A stretch of 64,000 nt of DNA from Lateolabrax maculatus (GCA_031216445.1 CM062217.1:28338001-28402000), one strand, 5' to 3'. Positions 34,685-47,980 are shown, numbered from the stretch's first letter. Notes: generated from the sequence alone by a model not told the origin. Numbers and translations: made by a program.

Positions 34685-35211
34685 CACTGTAAATGCAAAC
34701 ATAGTATTTAATTAACAATAGTAAATTGACTTAAATCAGTTTTTATCAAATTGCTATTAACACTTACTTTTAGTAAGTTACTTGTAATTTGTGGTTGAAA
34801 AATCTCACCAGCTCAGTCTACTTGAACTGGATTAATTTAGAAAAAGTATGTTTTCGATAATTGTGCTTTTACAAGTACATTTACTCAATACTGCACTTAA
34901 GTACAAAGTACTTTAAGTACTTTACTTTTTTTTTCATATTACTGTCTACTTTTACTCCACTACATTTCAGAGGGAAATATTGTACTTTTTACATCACTGC
35001 ATATGTAATAATACATACGCGATATATAATAATAATCAGTAGTATGCTACTTTTAATTTTAATATTTTAAGTATTTCTTTTTGTGGTTATATGTTTTTTA
35101 CTTAATTGAAATTTTCACTGCAGGAGCTGTATTGTAAAAGAGTAGTTTCACGGAGTGGTATTAGTACTTTTGCTTCGATTTGAAAACTTCGCCGGCTTTT
35201 TTTTTTTTTTT

Positions 35212-35361
35212 CCCGACCTGTGGGCATGCGCAACTCCGTCCTCTCTACGCCTGACGGTATGTCAACAACACACCCGCAACGGACGAGGAGCTGGACCTAA
35301 TCCCTGCAACAGCACTCGTTAAGGTTATTTTCAGCATTCTTGTGCTTGGCACACTCATTTG
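35212..35361 (+). promoter_or_regulatory. Promoter and exon 1 candidate (U4)
   Basis: Same motifs as U1; donor GT at 35362. Confidence 0.45.
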
Positions 35362-35881
35362 GTGAGTAATATTTTACCCTTGTTTAGACCGTTTTCTTTC
35401 TGTAAGTAAGCGCCATATTTGTCGTGCTTGCTAGTAATGATGTGTGTTGTAATGTCGGCTAACGCTGCCTCAGAGCTATATAGCTCTGAGCTAGCTGAAC
35501 TATATTATGGACATAACGTGTCTTACTTTTGTCACGTTAAAGTTGAGGAGAAACTTTAGTGTAGCGGTCGCGGGCGTGCTCGTCACGTGCACGCGCACAC
35601 CCGCTGTCGGAGTTGATTTTTTTTTCTGAGGCCAGTCATCTATGAGTACTCACTCACGATGAGAGACTGATCCCGGCGGTTTGTGAGTTTCCATGAGCAG
35701 GAGGGCATTCACATGGCAGAACATCAGAACAAGTCTGGATGTATCATTTTATTTTACGCTCGGCTGTTAAGTTAGGACTATGCTAACTTAATGTTATTTT
35801 ATTTAACCCTCCTCACTTAACACTAGTCATATTTGTAGCTGTGTCGTTTCCATGGTTACCACGTTTAGCGCGCCCAATGAG

Positions 35882-36008
35882 CCGGTCACCCGCTCCACTC
35901 AGTGTGATCATTCTGCAGGATCAATGAACTGTCAGCGTGTTTAATCAATCATAACTCTGAATACTAAACTGATTTTCACGGGATTGTTTAATGCAAACGT
36001 CACACATG

Positions 36009-36048
<40 letters not shown>

Positions 36049-36539
36049 CAGATATATAGGGAGAGAGAGATAGATAGATAGATAGATATAGATTTTCATT
36101 TTTTTTGATATATATGTAGATATACATATTCATTTTTTCTGAGATCTAACTTCTGTCTATTGTGTTTTATCTTATATTGATGTATAATGTTGTATTGTTT
36201 CTTCATTTTTCAACTTATTAAAATAGCTGAGTAGTACACAATCTGCTTCTGCTTCTCTATCATATATTAGTGTTTTTATATATATGTGTGTGTGTGTGTG
36301 TGTATTATATTATATCATACATAGCATATATCACATACCAGAATATTCTATTACCGTTATGCCTATTATGTATATTAAAATACGCCGAATCATGTGTCCG
36401 GTATCATGCCTACATGTATGACGTTTGCAGAAAAAAATCCCGTGAAAATCAGTTTAGTATTCAGAGTTATGATTAATTAAATGCATTGACACTTCATTGT
36501 ACCTGCAGACAGATTACACTGAGTGGAGCGGGTGACCGG
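35882..36539. repeat. Foldback repeat in intron 1 (U4)
   Basis: 658 bp. The extra length lies in the TA tract (about 36010-36041), one more GATA repeat and a longer TG run. Arms unchanged. Confidence 0.75.
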
Positions 36540-36937
36540 TCCAAGATGGCGGCCCCACGTCTCGTCAGCGCCAATAGGCAGTAGCGGTCGATGCGGCGTC
36601 TACTCTTTATATGTCTATGCCGCACACTGTTTACTTGCGCAGTGCTTGTCTGATCACACGAGGAGTGCAGTGAGAGCCCGCAGATCAGATTTGGGACAGA
36701 CAAAAGGGTCTCCCTGTCTGTCTTTTTATCATAGCCTGTTACCATTGCTGGCATACTCAGTGGCCTAAGTTATTCTTTAAGGTTATGTTGTCTAGAATAT
36801 GTACATTACAATACTGTCTTTGTGGGTAATAGGCCTATGTTACAGTTTTCACTTGTACTGGAAACAAGATGTTTATGAGTTGTGGTGAGCTTTGGTTGTG
36901 TTAAATTGTTGTATTCTTCTTAACTGTCCCCTTCAAG

Positions 36938-36984
36938 GCTCAGGCAGATGGTGATCAATCCACAGTTCCCTTGATACCACATAA
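36938..36984 (+). other. Non-coding exon 2 candidate (U4)
   Basis: Acceptor CCTTCAAG (B-type, as in U2), donor CATAA/GTGAGT. Confidence 0.45.
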
Positions 36985-37235
36985 GTGAGTCATTTACCAT
37001 TTACCTTTTGTACTGCTGTGTTCATTTGGTAGCTGTTCTTGTCTTAAAGAAGTGAAATGATTAAAAGCTTGATAATTAGATAGATTTTTGCAAGGATTTA
37101 GTTTTTTTCTGTTGCTCTGGTATTTCAAGTCTGATACTGCATGTTAGTGTTTTTGTTTTTTGTTTCTATTTTGCCGGGCTTGATGCTAAAATGATCTTTT
37201 CTTTTCAGATTTTTCAAGAAGACAAAAAACTTCCT

Positions 37236-37967
37236 ATGCAGTGGTCGTGTAAGTACTGCACATTTTGTGCTGAAAAGAGGTGCTTCTTACTTAAGCATTA
37301 CCGCTTAAAACACGGGTGCCACACTCGAATATCACCACTACCGTGCCTTTATAAGGAGTGCCTGTGCACATTTAAATCTTTCAATGCACTCAAAGTCCAC
37401 TTATCAACATGGCACACTCAAAAGGACCTGGGGAACGTGGGTGAAACTGCTTTCCATTGTCAGCTGTGTGACTTTGTGGAGCCTTGCACTGGAGCTGACT
37501 TTTTTACCCATTTACGAAGACATTTGAAGCTGAAGCAAAAGGTTTCCTGTCCATATCAAGGCTGTAGCTTTCAGAGCAATGTTTATTCAACCTTTAATGC
37601 ACATAAAAGCAAAGAACATCAAGACCACAATAAGATGGCATTCAAACCTGAAATTGTGTCACATAATGTACTTGAGGTACCTCCACCTAATATAAATATT
37701 CAACCTGAGGATAGTGCCCCTGAAACTGATCAGGTTGAGTTTGAGGTTACTGAGCTCAATGAAGATGTGGGAGACTTGGAGAGTCAGTTGGAACATAATG
37801 TAGCTGCTGTTTTTCTGAAAATGTCATCGATTCTTAACATCTCTGAAAATGCCCTGCAAGAAGTTATAGAGCAGATCAACCAAATTTATGTGCTTTCACA
37901 GCCATTGTTACATACCTCGGTTGGAAAAATACTAAATCAACATTGTGGAGATGTTGAGGACTCTTAA
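37236..37967 (+). CDS. Four-finger C2H2 protein (U4)
   Basis: Protein identical to U2 (S19). Just after the stop there is a private A-to-C change (AATTCCCTTC) in the decayed middle. Confidence 0.6.
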   Translation: MQWSCKYCTFCAEKRCFLLKHYRLKHGCHTRISPLPCLYKECLCTFKSFNALKVHLSTWHTQKDLGNVGETAFHCQLCDFVEPCTGADFFTHLRRHLKLKQKVSCPYQGCSFQSNVYSTFNAHKSKEHQDHNKMAFKPEIVSHNVLEVPPPNINIQPEDSAPETDQVEFEVTELNEDVGDLESQLEHNVAAVFLKMSSILNISENALQEVIEQINQIYVLSQPLLHTSVGKILNQHCGDVEDS

Positions 37968-39384
37968 GTGAGTGAGATAGCTAAAGTATTTACTGAGAAT
38001 AATGTATTCCTGAAATTCCCTTCTACTAGGGGGTCATTGTCAACCACTAGCAAGCGAACATCATACATTTGAAAAGAATTCTCAGTGGTGACGCCTATTG
38101 AGTTTGTCCTAAAAAATGACAGGCAGACAGTTGTGTATATCCCCATACTAAAAATGCTGCAGACATTACTAAACAATGGAGAAATTTTAGATAAGGCCAT
38201 GTCATCTGAGACAAATTTGTCACAAGGATACAGATCTCACAGGGATGGTTACCGGTTTAAAGACAATTCTCTCTTGACAGAGGAAGAATTCAGGATTGCT
38301 CTTTTCTTGTACATAGATGATTTTGAGGTGGCTAAGCCCTTGGGAACCTCCAGAAAGAAACACAAGCTGCCATCTACTGGGTACTTGGAAATCTACACCC
38401 TAAATATCGCTCCTCTCTTCATTCCATTCAGCTTGCTCTACTCATCATCGCTGAAGATGATATCAGGAAGTTGACTTTAAATGAGAGACCACAGTCTATT
38501 GAAGAATTAAAAGTGCAACTGGTAGATAAACTGTCACTGCAGTATGACTTTAAACTGCAGTATGAAGATCAAGACTTCCATAATGCCCTCTGCAATTTGA
38601 CTGAAATAACTGATTTACCTGAAAGAGCTACGCTCAAAATCATCCCTCTTGTGACTCTCCATTTAACCGCATTGTCATCACCCACCACAACATCAGACAC
38701 TGAGTGCAGCACAGCAGACACTGAGATCCTGTCGACAGGAAGAGCATCACCATCGCTAAGACAACAGTGGCCAGATTTCTTTGACATACCCAATTTCTCA
38801 GTTGATGTTGACTATAGACTCAGACAGGCAGATCTTGCCTTTATGAAGGATGGAACATGATGACTCTACCACGAGATATGAAGCATGACATACTAGAAAA
38901 GCTTGCTGAGACGATGTACAGTTTCAAGGCTTACCCTAAAGATGATGACTTCAGCAGTGTTGTAAAAGCACTAATTAGCAAACACCCCTGCCTCACTGAG
39001 CCTGGACCACACAGATGGTATGGCTGGAAAAACAGCCTTAAATTATTGCACAAAGCTTCAAAAAGCTGGATGTGAGGATGTAGCAATCAATGGAGGCAAA
39101 AGAAGTAAAGGCAACCCAGAAGGAGAATCCTCAAGCAAGAATATCAAACAGCCAAAAAGAGGTGAAGCAAACTACCTACCTAACTTACCTGAAGGACATG
39201 ATGAAACAAGCCTTGAAAATGCCAGAAAGGTTCTCGTGGAAGAAATGAAGAAGAAACAACCCAATGGCACTCTCATCTCACAAATGATGGACCAATCATT
39301 CCCACTACGCAGACAAGAAATTGTAGAAAAGGAACCTGCTGTACAGAACATTGTTGAACGATGGCCAGCACTCTTCACAGACAG
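37968..39384 (+). pseudogene. Decayed middle and PB1/SAMD3-like exon 3 part with extra frameshift (U4)
   Basis: On top of the ancestral lesions, GGAACACGTATGAC is shortened to GGAACATGATGAC near 38855-38862, adding a TGA and a -1 shift, so the PB1-like frame ends at 38860. It also has SSVVKAL, LKLLHKA and IKQPKRG changes. All of these are shared with U5 only. Confidence 0.65.
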
Positions 39385-39530
39385 GTAAACTATTTTTGTT
39401 CTCAACCAATAAAATAATACCTATCAAAAAGAAATTCAAGGTGTGTGGCTAGAAATCCAAACACACTTGTTGGAATGTTAACACTTCTGCCATCTCTCCA
39501 TCCCTACCCACCCCTCTCTCTACTTTTCAG

Positions 39531-40733
39531 GTGTTTGCTGAGTTCAACAGAATCGCAAGTAAGAATCTTGAGGGAGACTTCTTTGAGGCTCTGGACCAGT
39601 ATACCCCACGTTTCATTGAACTTTTCAAAACAAGAAGGGGAACTGTTGGCCAGAAGCTCAGTGAGCTGATGCAGCACATGAGCTGGATGGTAAGTAGGTT
39701 AATTTTGCTTTTGATCTGTGTGATAGTTCATCAATCAAGTTCTAAATGAGATGATCCAGCCCAACCTATTCTATTTCCTGTCTGACTTGTGCTTGTGCCT
39801 TGCAAATTACTCTGTTAACTGGTCTTTTCTCTCTCTGTGTATCATTAGACACCAGACGTGACAGTACTTCGCTCTGTTGTCCTCAAAGGCATTCCTATTT
39901 TACTTGGTGACGACTCCAGTGAATTCTTCAAGACATGCTCTGTAAGTACTTGCACATAAGAAAAAGTTTGGTCTGCATTAAAATAGAACTATATCTGTGC
40001 TGACATAGAAGATGTAATTTTATCTGCACAATATACAATATACATTTTGTACAGTGATTGATGTATTTTGTATGGCAATTCCTCCACAGCTAATCTGAGA
40101 GGTATTTAAACAGCCAGTAAATAAAAATGAAATTTGCCACATAAACGTTGTACACATTAATTAATTGTAAATCTAAGGAGCAGGAGTCCAGGCTGAAAAG
40201 TCAGTGTCACTGTTTAAGAATATATGGACCTTGTGGACCATAGCTTTAGTTTAATCATACCACATTTATTTTGTTGGTTATATTGTAACAATCCAGTGTG
40301 AACACATATTTAAAACCATATTCCCTAGCAAATGCTTTCAACATTAAAAATGAATGTTTAGAAGAGCATAAATTGCCATGCTGAAGAATGTGTGTGTGTG
40401 TCTTTGTAGGGTACAGCGAGAGACGAGGCCCTAGAATGCACTGTCGGTGTGCTGACAGTTGTCAGTGAAGATAATCCTCATGAGGGTCCAAGTTCAGTAG
40501 ACCTCCAGCCCATCTCCACTGCCATCATTCTGGAGGGAGGTATCATCATGGATCATATAAAAAAACTTGCCTCAGGCAGTTTGTCTGTTATTTGGGCTTA
40601 CATATGCTTTGCATTTGGATTACCCAAAATGCATGGCAAATACACTCAACTTCATTCAGACTGTGATGCTTGGACTGGGAAAGAAAACCTCCCACCAAAA
40701 CTGTTAACTTTGAAGAACAGTCTACTGGGTTAG
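39531..40733 (+). pseudogene. Exons 4-6 (U4)
   Basis: Exons 39531-39689, 39849-39941 and 40410-40733, splice sites intact, aspartate variant in exon 6. Confidence 0.65.
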
Positions 40734-42086
40734 ACCAGTAAAGAGCCATCAGCTGTCAGATAGCACTTTGTAAATTATGCAGCAGTTAATGTTCTCCTGT
40801 TATCAGAGAAAGTTTTATGCTTTCATGCAACTGAGCTGGCTTGTTTATGATCTCAAAAAAAAAAAAAAATTCTATTAAAGTGTACCATGTTATGCTAGTA
40901 TGCTAATGGTGGAAATAGCGCCACCTTGTGTTGCAAAGAGTTGTTAGATAATGTTGTCAGAAAGGAACCTAGCAAGGTTGACCTGTTTACATTTGTGTTT
41001 TGGGAAAACTTTTAATTATAGTAGTTATAATGTAGTACAAATACAAAACCCAAGGAGTGATGTTTTTCTGTGTTGGTTTAAACCTTGGACTGATGCTCGC
41101 TTTGGGACACAAAAGCATTTGTTGTACTTTCAGTTTTGATCAGAAATGCAATGATTTTGCATGCACTGAAGTCCTGTAATTATCAGGTGTTTACCTGTTT
41201 AATATTGTGAGACTGTTACATGCATAGAATTAGCTCACAAAAATGTGGTTTTATTTTTGCCATGTCCATGTCATGTTCTACAGTCAAATCAAACCACAAG
41301 TTTGTTGTTTAGCTGCTGTTTTGTACTTGAATGTACAAGAAAGTGATACTTGGGAACAGAACACTTGAGGCTGAATAATAGATTTAATGCATATTGTTAT
41401 TACAATAGCCTAACAGACATAGATCACACTATGAGCAATTTTGCAACTAGCTTTAAAATACATTAAATATGACAAGAGGATAGAGAACAGTCATTTTATT
41501 GTTTATTGTAAGGTTATTACATGAGTGATAAAACACACATTTTATATTGGAGAATTGGAATCAAAAGTAACAATATCGAACATTTATTGTTCAGTCTAGA
41601 TCTGTCAGTGATGCAATTATTTTTTTAATAAATGTTGTAATGCAGCTGAACAAACCCAGTGAGTGTTCTTTTAAAGTATATGTTTGTGGTGTTTTTCCCT
41701 TTATTAGGTAATAACAGCTAAAATAGATAAGAAATGGGAGAAGGACAAGGACCCATTCAAGGAAATTGGTTTGTTTAATTTAACTGAACTGAAATGAACT
41801 GAAAAAAAATGAGTGAGTAGTAAGTAGTAGGTATCATAATTCTAAGTGGGGTTAAATTTGTATCAAGCAGTCCACACAAAATGAAAAAATTAAGTTAACA
41901 CTAAGCATGGCTATTAAGTTACATGAACTTTTTTTTTTTTTTTTTTAGTTGTACTACTTGATTTGGTACTGCACACTTAAAATAAACAAGCTTTTCTAAC
42001 TCACTATTTTTAAGATTACTTTGCTTAATTTGCAACGAGTTTGCATACTTTTTTTAAGTAAGGTCAACTAATTAGATTTTACAGTG

Positions 42087-42639
42087 AGTATACGTACACA
42101 CGTCTCCCGCAGAGCTATGTTGAAAGTCCCTCAATATTCAGTCGAGTATTGGCTAATGACCTGCAACACCTAGACGTGTCCAGTACAGTACTACAATATG
42201 TAGATGATCTCTTGATATGTAGCACCTCCAAAGCTCAATGTGCACAAGACTCAGTCTCAGCCCTGATGGCTTTAGAAAAGGGGGCTCACACAAGGTGAGT
42301 AAAAATAAATTACAGTTTTGCCAGACACAGGTTGAATACTTAGGTAGACAACTCTGTGGCACTAAATGAGCTATAGTGCCCTCACAAATTGAGGCAGTAT
42401 CGAAAGCTCCCAAACCACAAACGGTGAGACACATGTCGTCATTTCTGCCATCTCAGCTTTACTAGAAGCCATACACCATCCAAAAGTGTTAGCCATCATT
42501 AAATGCGTAGCTCATCAAAAAACGAATTCCCTGATAGCTAAAGGCAACAACTTAGCAGATGAAGCCGCAAAACGCATAGCTACACCCACCTGTATAGGAC
42601 CACTGCTAGTAGCTGGAGATTGTGAACCACTGACAAACT
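42087..42639 (+). pseudogene. pol: Retroviral RT C-terminal part and RNase H remnant, extra 2-bp insertion (U4)
   Basis: YVDD present. A CA insertion near 42287-42291 (GCTCACACAAGG against GCTCACAAGG) breaks the frame that stays open in all other copies. Confidence 0.85.
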
Positions 42640-42649
42640 TATATATATA

Positions 42650-42695
<46 letters not shown>
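42640..42695. repeat. (TA)n microsatellite, interrupted (U4, 56 bp)
   Basis: Same TGA interruption as U2 and U5, with the TA part expanded. Lengths are counted by eye. Confidence 0.9.
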
Positions 42696-42698
<3 letters not shown>

Positions 42699-42706
42699 CT
42701 ATATAT

Positions 42707-42980
42707 ATGTGCTGCTATGTAATAGCAGCACAACATCAGGCAAGTCCATATGCACATTCTGTATGGGCAAAAAGGGGGGCAAGTATAATCACTGAAGAAG
42801 GTCCATCACATGGGCTATGGCGAAGTGCACATGGACATATTGTCCTCCCAACATCTTTGGTACAGGTTGCTACACGTAGTGCGCATGGTCAGGACCATTG
42901 CACAAGTGGGGAGGTGTTGAGACGCCTTCAAGCAGTCTGGTGGTCACCATTTTTCCGACCTGCGTTTGTAGCTGAGACAA
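42707..42980 (+). pseudogene. pol: Integrase fragment cut by deletion junction (U4)
   Basis: Only the N-terminal zinc-binding remnant is left. The frame runs across the junction into intron 2 sequence of the next gene copy and stops at 43025-43027. Confidence 0.8.
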
Positions 42981-43000
42981 TTTTGCAAGGAAGGTTTTTT
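42970..43000 (+). other. 5.49-kb deletion junction, first copy (U4/U5)
   Basis: Integrase sequence GCTGAGACAA (to 42980) joins TTTTGCAAGG of gene intron 2 (from 42981). Compared with a full unit (31594-37085) 5492 bp are missing. Right of the join, GGATTTAGTTT has become GGAAGGTTT. Microhomology is one base at most, so end joining rather than homologous recombination is likely. Confidence 0.85.
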
Positions 43001-43128
43001 TCTGTTGCTCTGGTATTTCAAGTCTGATACTGCATGTTAGTGTTTTTGTTTTTTGTTTCTATTTTGCCGGGCTTGATGCTAAAATGATCTTTTCTTTTCA
43101 GATTTTTCAAGAAGACAAAAAACTTCCT

Positions 43129-43860
43129 ATGCAGTGGTTGTGTAAGTACTGCACATTTTGTGCTGAAAAGAGGTGCTTCTTACTTAAGCATTACCGCTTA
43201 AAACACGGGTGCCACACTCGAATATCACCACTACCGTGCCTTTATAAGGAGTGCCTGTGCACATTTAAATCTTTCAATGCACTCAAAGTCCACTTATCAA
43301 CATGGCACACTCAAAAGGACCTGGGGAACGTGGGTGAAACTGCTTTCCATTGTCAGCTGTGTGACTTTGTGGAGCCTTGCACTGGAGCTGACTTTTTTAC
43401 CCATTTACGAAGACATTTGAAGCTGAAGCAAAAGGTTTCCTGTCCATATCAAGGCTGTAGCTTTCAGAGCAATGTTTATTCAACCTTTAATGCACATAAA
43501 AGCAAAGAACATCAAGACCACAATAAGATGGCATTCAAACCTGAAATTGTGTCACATAATGTACTTGAGGTACCTCCACCTAATATAAATATTCAACCTG
43601 AGGATAGTGCCCCTGAAACTGATCAGGTTGAGTTTGAGGTTACTGAGCTCAATGAAGATGTGGGAGACTTGGAGAGTCAGTTGGAACATAATGTAGCTGC
43701 TGTTTTTCTGAAAATGTCATCGATTCTTAACATCTCTGAAAATGCCCTGCAAGAAGTTATAGAGCAGATCAACCAAATTTATGTGCTTTCACAGCCATTG
43801 TTACATACCTCGGTTGGAAAAATACTAAATCAACATTGTGGAGATGTTGAGGACTCTTAA
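43129..43860 (+). CDS. Four-finger C2H2 protein, promoterless copy (U5)
   Basis: L19 type, although the rest of its exon 3 matches U4 (S19 type), so it is mosaic. The acceptor CTTTTCAG (to 43101) survives but no upstream exon or promoter of the gene remains, so expression would need read-through. Confidence 0.5.
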   Translation: MQWLCKYCTFCAEKRCFLLKHYRLKHGCHTRISPLPCLYKECLCTFKSFNALKVHLSTWHTQKDLGNVGETAFHCQLCDFVEPCTGADFFTHLRRHLKLKQKVSCPYQGCSFQSNVYSTFNAHKSKEHQDHNKMAFKPEIVSHNVLEVPPPNINIQPEDSAPETDQVEFEVTELNEDVGDLESQLEHNVAAVFLKMSSILNISENALQEVIEQINQIYVLSQPLLHTSVGKILNQHCGDVEDS

Positions 43861-45277
43861 GTGAGTGAGATAGCTAAAGTATTTACTGAGAATAATGTAT
43901 TCCTGAAATTCACTTCTACTAGGGGGTCATTGTCAACCACTAGCAAGCGAACATCATACATTTGAAAAGAATTCTCAGTGGTGACGCCTATTGAGTTTGT
44001 CCTAAAAAATGACAGGCAGACAGTTGTGTATATCCCCATACTAAAAATGCTGCAGACATTACTAAACAATGGAGAAATTTTAGATAAGGCCATGTCATCT
44101 GAGACAAATTTGTCACAAGGATACAGATCTCACAGGGATGGTTACCGGTTTAAAGACAATTCTCTCTTGACAGAGGAAGAATTCAGGATTGCTCTTTTCT
44201 TGTACATAGATGATTTTGAGGTGGCTAAGCCCTTGGGAACCTCCAGAAAGAAACACAAGCTGCCATCTACTGGGTACTTGGAAATCTACACCCTAAATAT
44301 CGCTCCTCTCTTCATTCCATTCAGCTTGCTCTACTCATCATCGCTGAAGATGATATCAGGAAGTTGACTTTAAATGAGAGACCACAGTCTATTGAAGAAT
44401 TAAAAGTGCAACTGGTAGATAAACTGTCACTGCAGTATGACTTTAAACTGCAGTATGAAGATCAAGACTTCCATAATGCCCTCTGCAATTTGACTGAAAT
44501 AACTGATTTACCTGAAAGAGCTACGCTCAAAATCATCCCTCTTGTGACTCTCCATTTAACCGCATTGTCATCACCCACCACAACATCAGACACTGAGTGC
44601 AGCACAGCAGACACTGAGATCCTGTCGACAGGAAGAGCATCACCATCGCTAAGACAACAGTGGCCAGATTTCTTTGACATACCCAATTTCTCAGTTGATG
44701 TTGACTATAGACTCAGACAGGCAGATCTTGCCTTTATGAAGGATGGAACATGATGACTCTACCACGAGATATGAAGCATGACATACTAGAAAAGCTTGCT
44801 GAGACGATGTACAGTTTCAAGGCTTACCCTAAAGATGATGACTTCAGCAGTGTTGTAAAAGCACTAATTAGCAAACACCCCTGCCTCACTGAGCCTGGAC
44901 CACACAGATGGTATGGCTGGAAAAACAGCCTTAAATTATTGCACAAAGCTTCAAAAAGCTGGATGTGAGGATGTAGCAATCAATGGAGGCAAAAGAAGTA
45001 AAGGCAACCCAGAAGGAGAATCCTCAAGCAAGAATATCAAACAGCCAAAAAGAGGTGAAGCAAACTACCTACCTAACTTACCTGAAGGACATGATGAAAC
45101 AAGCCTTGAAAATGCCAGAAAGGTTCTCGTGGAAGAAATGAAGAAGAAACAACCCAATGGCACTCTCATCTCACAAATGATGGACCAATCATTCCCACTA
45201 CGCAGACAAGAAATTGTAGAAAAGGAACCTGCTGTACAGAACATTGTTGAACGATGGCCAGCACTCTTCACAGACAG
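43861..45277 (+). pseudogene. Decayed middle and PB1/SAMD3-like exon 3 part with extra frameshift (U5)
   Basis: Carries the U4-type TGA and -1 shift near 44748-44755 and the other U4 markers (VVKAL, LLHKA, KQPKRG, AATAATACC after the exon). Confidence 0.65.
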
Positions 45278-45423
45278 GTAAACTATTTTTGTTCTCAACC
45301 AATAAAATAATACCTATCAAAAAGAAATTCAAGGTGTGTGGCTAGAAATCCAAACACACTTGTTGGAATGTTAACACTTCTGCCATCTCTCCATCCCTAC
45401 CCACCCCTCTCTCTACTTTTCAG

Positions 45424-46626
45424 GTGTTTGCTGAGTTCAACAGAATCGCAAGTAAGAATCTTGAGGGAGACTTCTTTGAGGCTCTGGACCAGTATACCCC
45501 ACGTTTCATTGAACTTTTCAAAACAAGAAGGGGAACTGTTGGCCAGAAGCTCAGTGAGCTGATGCAGCACATGAGCTGGATGGTAAGTAGGTTAATTTTG
45601 CTTTTGATCTGTGTGATAGTTCATCAATCAAGTTCTAAATGAGATGATCCAGCCCAACCTATTCTATTTCCTGTCTGACTTGTGCTTGTGCCTTGCAAAT
45701 TACTCTGTTAACTGGTCTTTTCTCTCTCTGTGTATCATTAGACACCAGACGTGACAGTACTTCGCTCTGTTGTCCTCAAAGGCATTCCTATTTTACTTGG
45801 TGACGACTCCAGTGAATTCTTCAAGACATGCTCTGTAAGTACTTGCACATAAGAAAAAGTTTGGTCTGCATTAAAATAGAACTATATCTGTGCTGACATA
45901 GAAGATGTAATTTTATCTGCACAATATACAATATACATTTTGTACAGTGATTGATGTATTTTGTATGGCAATTCCTCCACAGCTAATCTGAGAGGTATTT
46001 AAACAGCCAGTAAATAAAAATGAAATTTGCCACATAAACGTTGTACACATTAATTAATTGTAAATCTAAGGAGCAGGAGTCCAGGCTGAAAAGTCAGTGT
46101 CACTGTTTAAGAATATATGGACCTTGTGGACCATAGCTTTAGTTTAATCATACCACATTTATTTTGTTGGTTATATTGTAACAATCCAGTGTGAACACAT
46201 ATTTAAAACCATATTCCCTAGCAAATGCTTTCAACATTAAAAATGAATGTTTAGAAGAGCATAAATTGCCATGCTGAAGAATGTGTGTGTGTGTCTTTGT
46301 AGGGTACAGCGAGAGACGAGGCCCTAGAATGCACTGTCGGTGTGCTGACAGTTGTCAGTGAAGATAATCCTCATGAGGGTCCAAGTTCAGTAGACCTCCA
46401 GCCCATCTCCACTGCCATCATTCTGGAGGGAGGTATCATCATGGATCATATAAAAAAACTTGCCTCAGGCAGTTTGTCTGTTATTTGGGCTTACATATGT
46501 TTTGCATTTGGATTACCCAAAATGCATGGCAAATACACTCAACTTCATTCAGACTGTGATGCTTGGACTGGGAAAGAAAACCTCCCACCAAAACTGTTAA
46601 CTTTGAAGAACAGTCTACTGGGTTAG
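45424..46626 (+). pseudogene. Exons 4-6 (U5)
   Basis: Exons 45424-45582, 45742-45834 and 46303-46626, aspartate variant in exon 6. Confidence 0.65.
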
Positions 46627-47980
46627 ACCAGTAAAGAGCCATCAGCTGTCAGATAGCACTTTGTAAATTATGCAGCAGTTAATGTTCTCCTGTTATCAGA
46701 GAAAGTTTTATGCTTTCATGCAACTGAGCTGGCTTGTTTATTATCTCAAAAAAAAAAAAAAATTCTATTAAAGTGTACCATGTTATGCTAGTATGCTAAT
46801 GGTGGAAATAGCGCCACCTTGTGTTGCAAAGAGTTGTTAGATAATGTTGTCAGAAAGGAACCTAGCAAGGTTGACCTGTTTACATTTGTGTTTTGGGAAA
46901 ACTTTTAATTATAGTAGTTATAATGTAGTACAAATACAAAACCCAAGGAGTGATGTTTTTCTGTGTTGGTTTAAACCTTGGACTGATGCTCGCTTTGGGA
47001 CACAAAAGCATTTGTTGTACTTTCAGTTTTGATCAGAAATGCAATGATTTTGCATGCACTGAAGTCCTGTAATTATCAGGTGTTTACCTGTTTAATATTG
47101 TGAGACTGTTACATGCATAGAATTAGCTCACAAAAATGTGGTTTTATTTTTGCCATGTCCATGTCATGTTCTACAGTCAAATCAAACCACAAGTTTGTTG
47201 TTTAGCTGCTGTTTTGTACTTGAATGTACAAGAAAGTGATACTTGGGAACAGAACACTTGAGGCTGAATAATAGATTTAATGCATATTGTTATTACAATA
47301 GCCTAACAGACATAGATCACACTATGAGCAATTTTACAACTAGCTTTAAAATACATTAAATATGACAAGAGGATAGAGAACAGTAATTTTATTGTTTATT
47401 GTAAGGTTATTACATGAGTGATAAAACACACATTTTATATTGGAGAATTGGAATCAAAAGTAACAATATCGAACATTTATTGTTCAGCCTAGATCTGTCA
47501 GTGATGCAATTATTTTTTTAATAAATGTTGTAATGCAGCTGAACAAACCCAGTGAGTGTTCTTTTAAAGTATATGTTTGTGGTGTTTTTCCCTTTATTAG
47601 GTAATAACAGCTAAAATAGATAAGAAATGGGAGAAGGACAAGGACCCATTCAAGGAAATTGGTTTGTTTAATTTAACTGAACTGAAATGAACTGAAAAAA
47701 AATGAGTGAGTAGTAAGTAGTAGGTATCATAATTCTAAGTGGGGTTAAATTTGTATCAAGCAGTCCACACAAAATGAAAAAATTAAGTTAACACTAAGCA
47801 TGGCTATTAAGTTACATGAACTTTTTTTTTTTTTTTTTTAGTTGTACTACTTGATTTGGTACTGCACACTTAAAATAAACAAGCTTTTCTAACTCACTAT
47901 TTTTAAGATTACTTTGCTTAATTTGCAACGAGTTTGCATACTTTTTTTTAAGTAAGGTCAACTAATTAGATTTTACAGTG

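Larger units (their letters stand above)
34685..42086 (+). mobile_element. Gene-carrying transposon-like insert (U4)
   Basis: 7402 bp, the longest complete copy, because of TA and TG expansions in the intron-1 foldback repeat and a longer T-tract near the right end. Ends and AGTA flanks intact. Confidence 0.72.
42981..47980 (+). mobile_element. 5'-truncated gene-carrying insert (U5)
   Basis: Keeps the last part of intron 2, exons 3-6 and the right terminus (TTTACAGTG to 47980, then AGTA). The left terminus, promoter, exons 1-2 and foldback repeat are deleted. Confidence 0.75.

Noticed and set aside
35945..36133. Minus-strand ORF in U4 rich in Y and I
   Set aside because: Created by TA and GATA repeat expansion.
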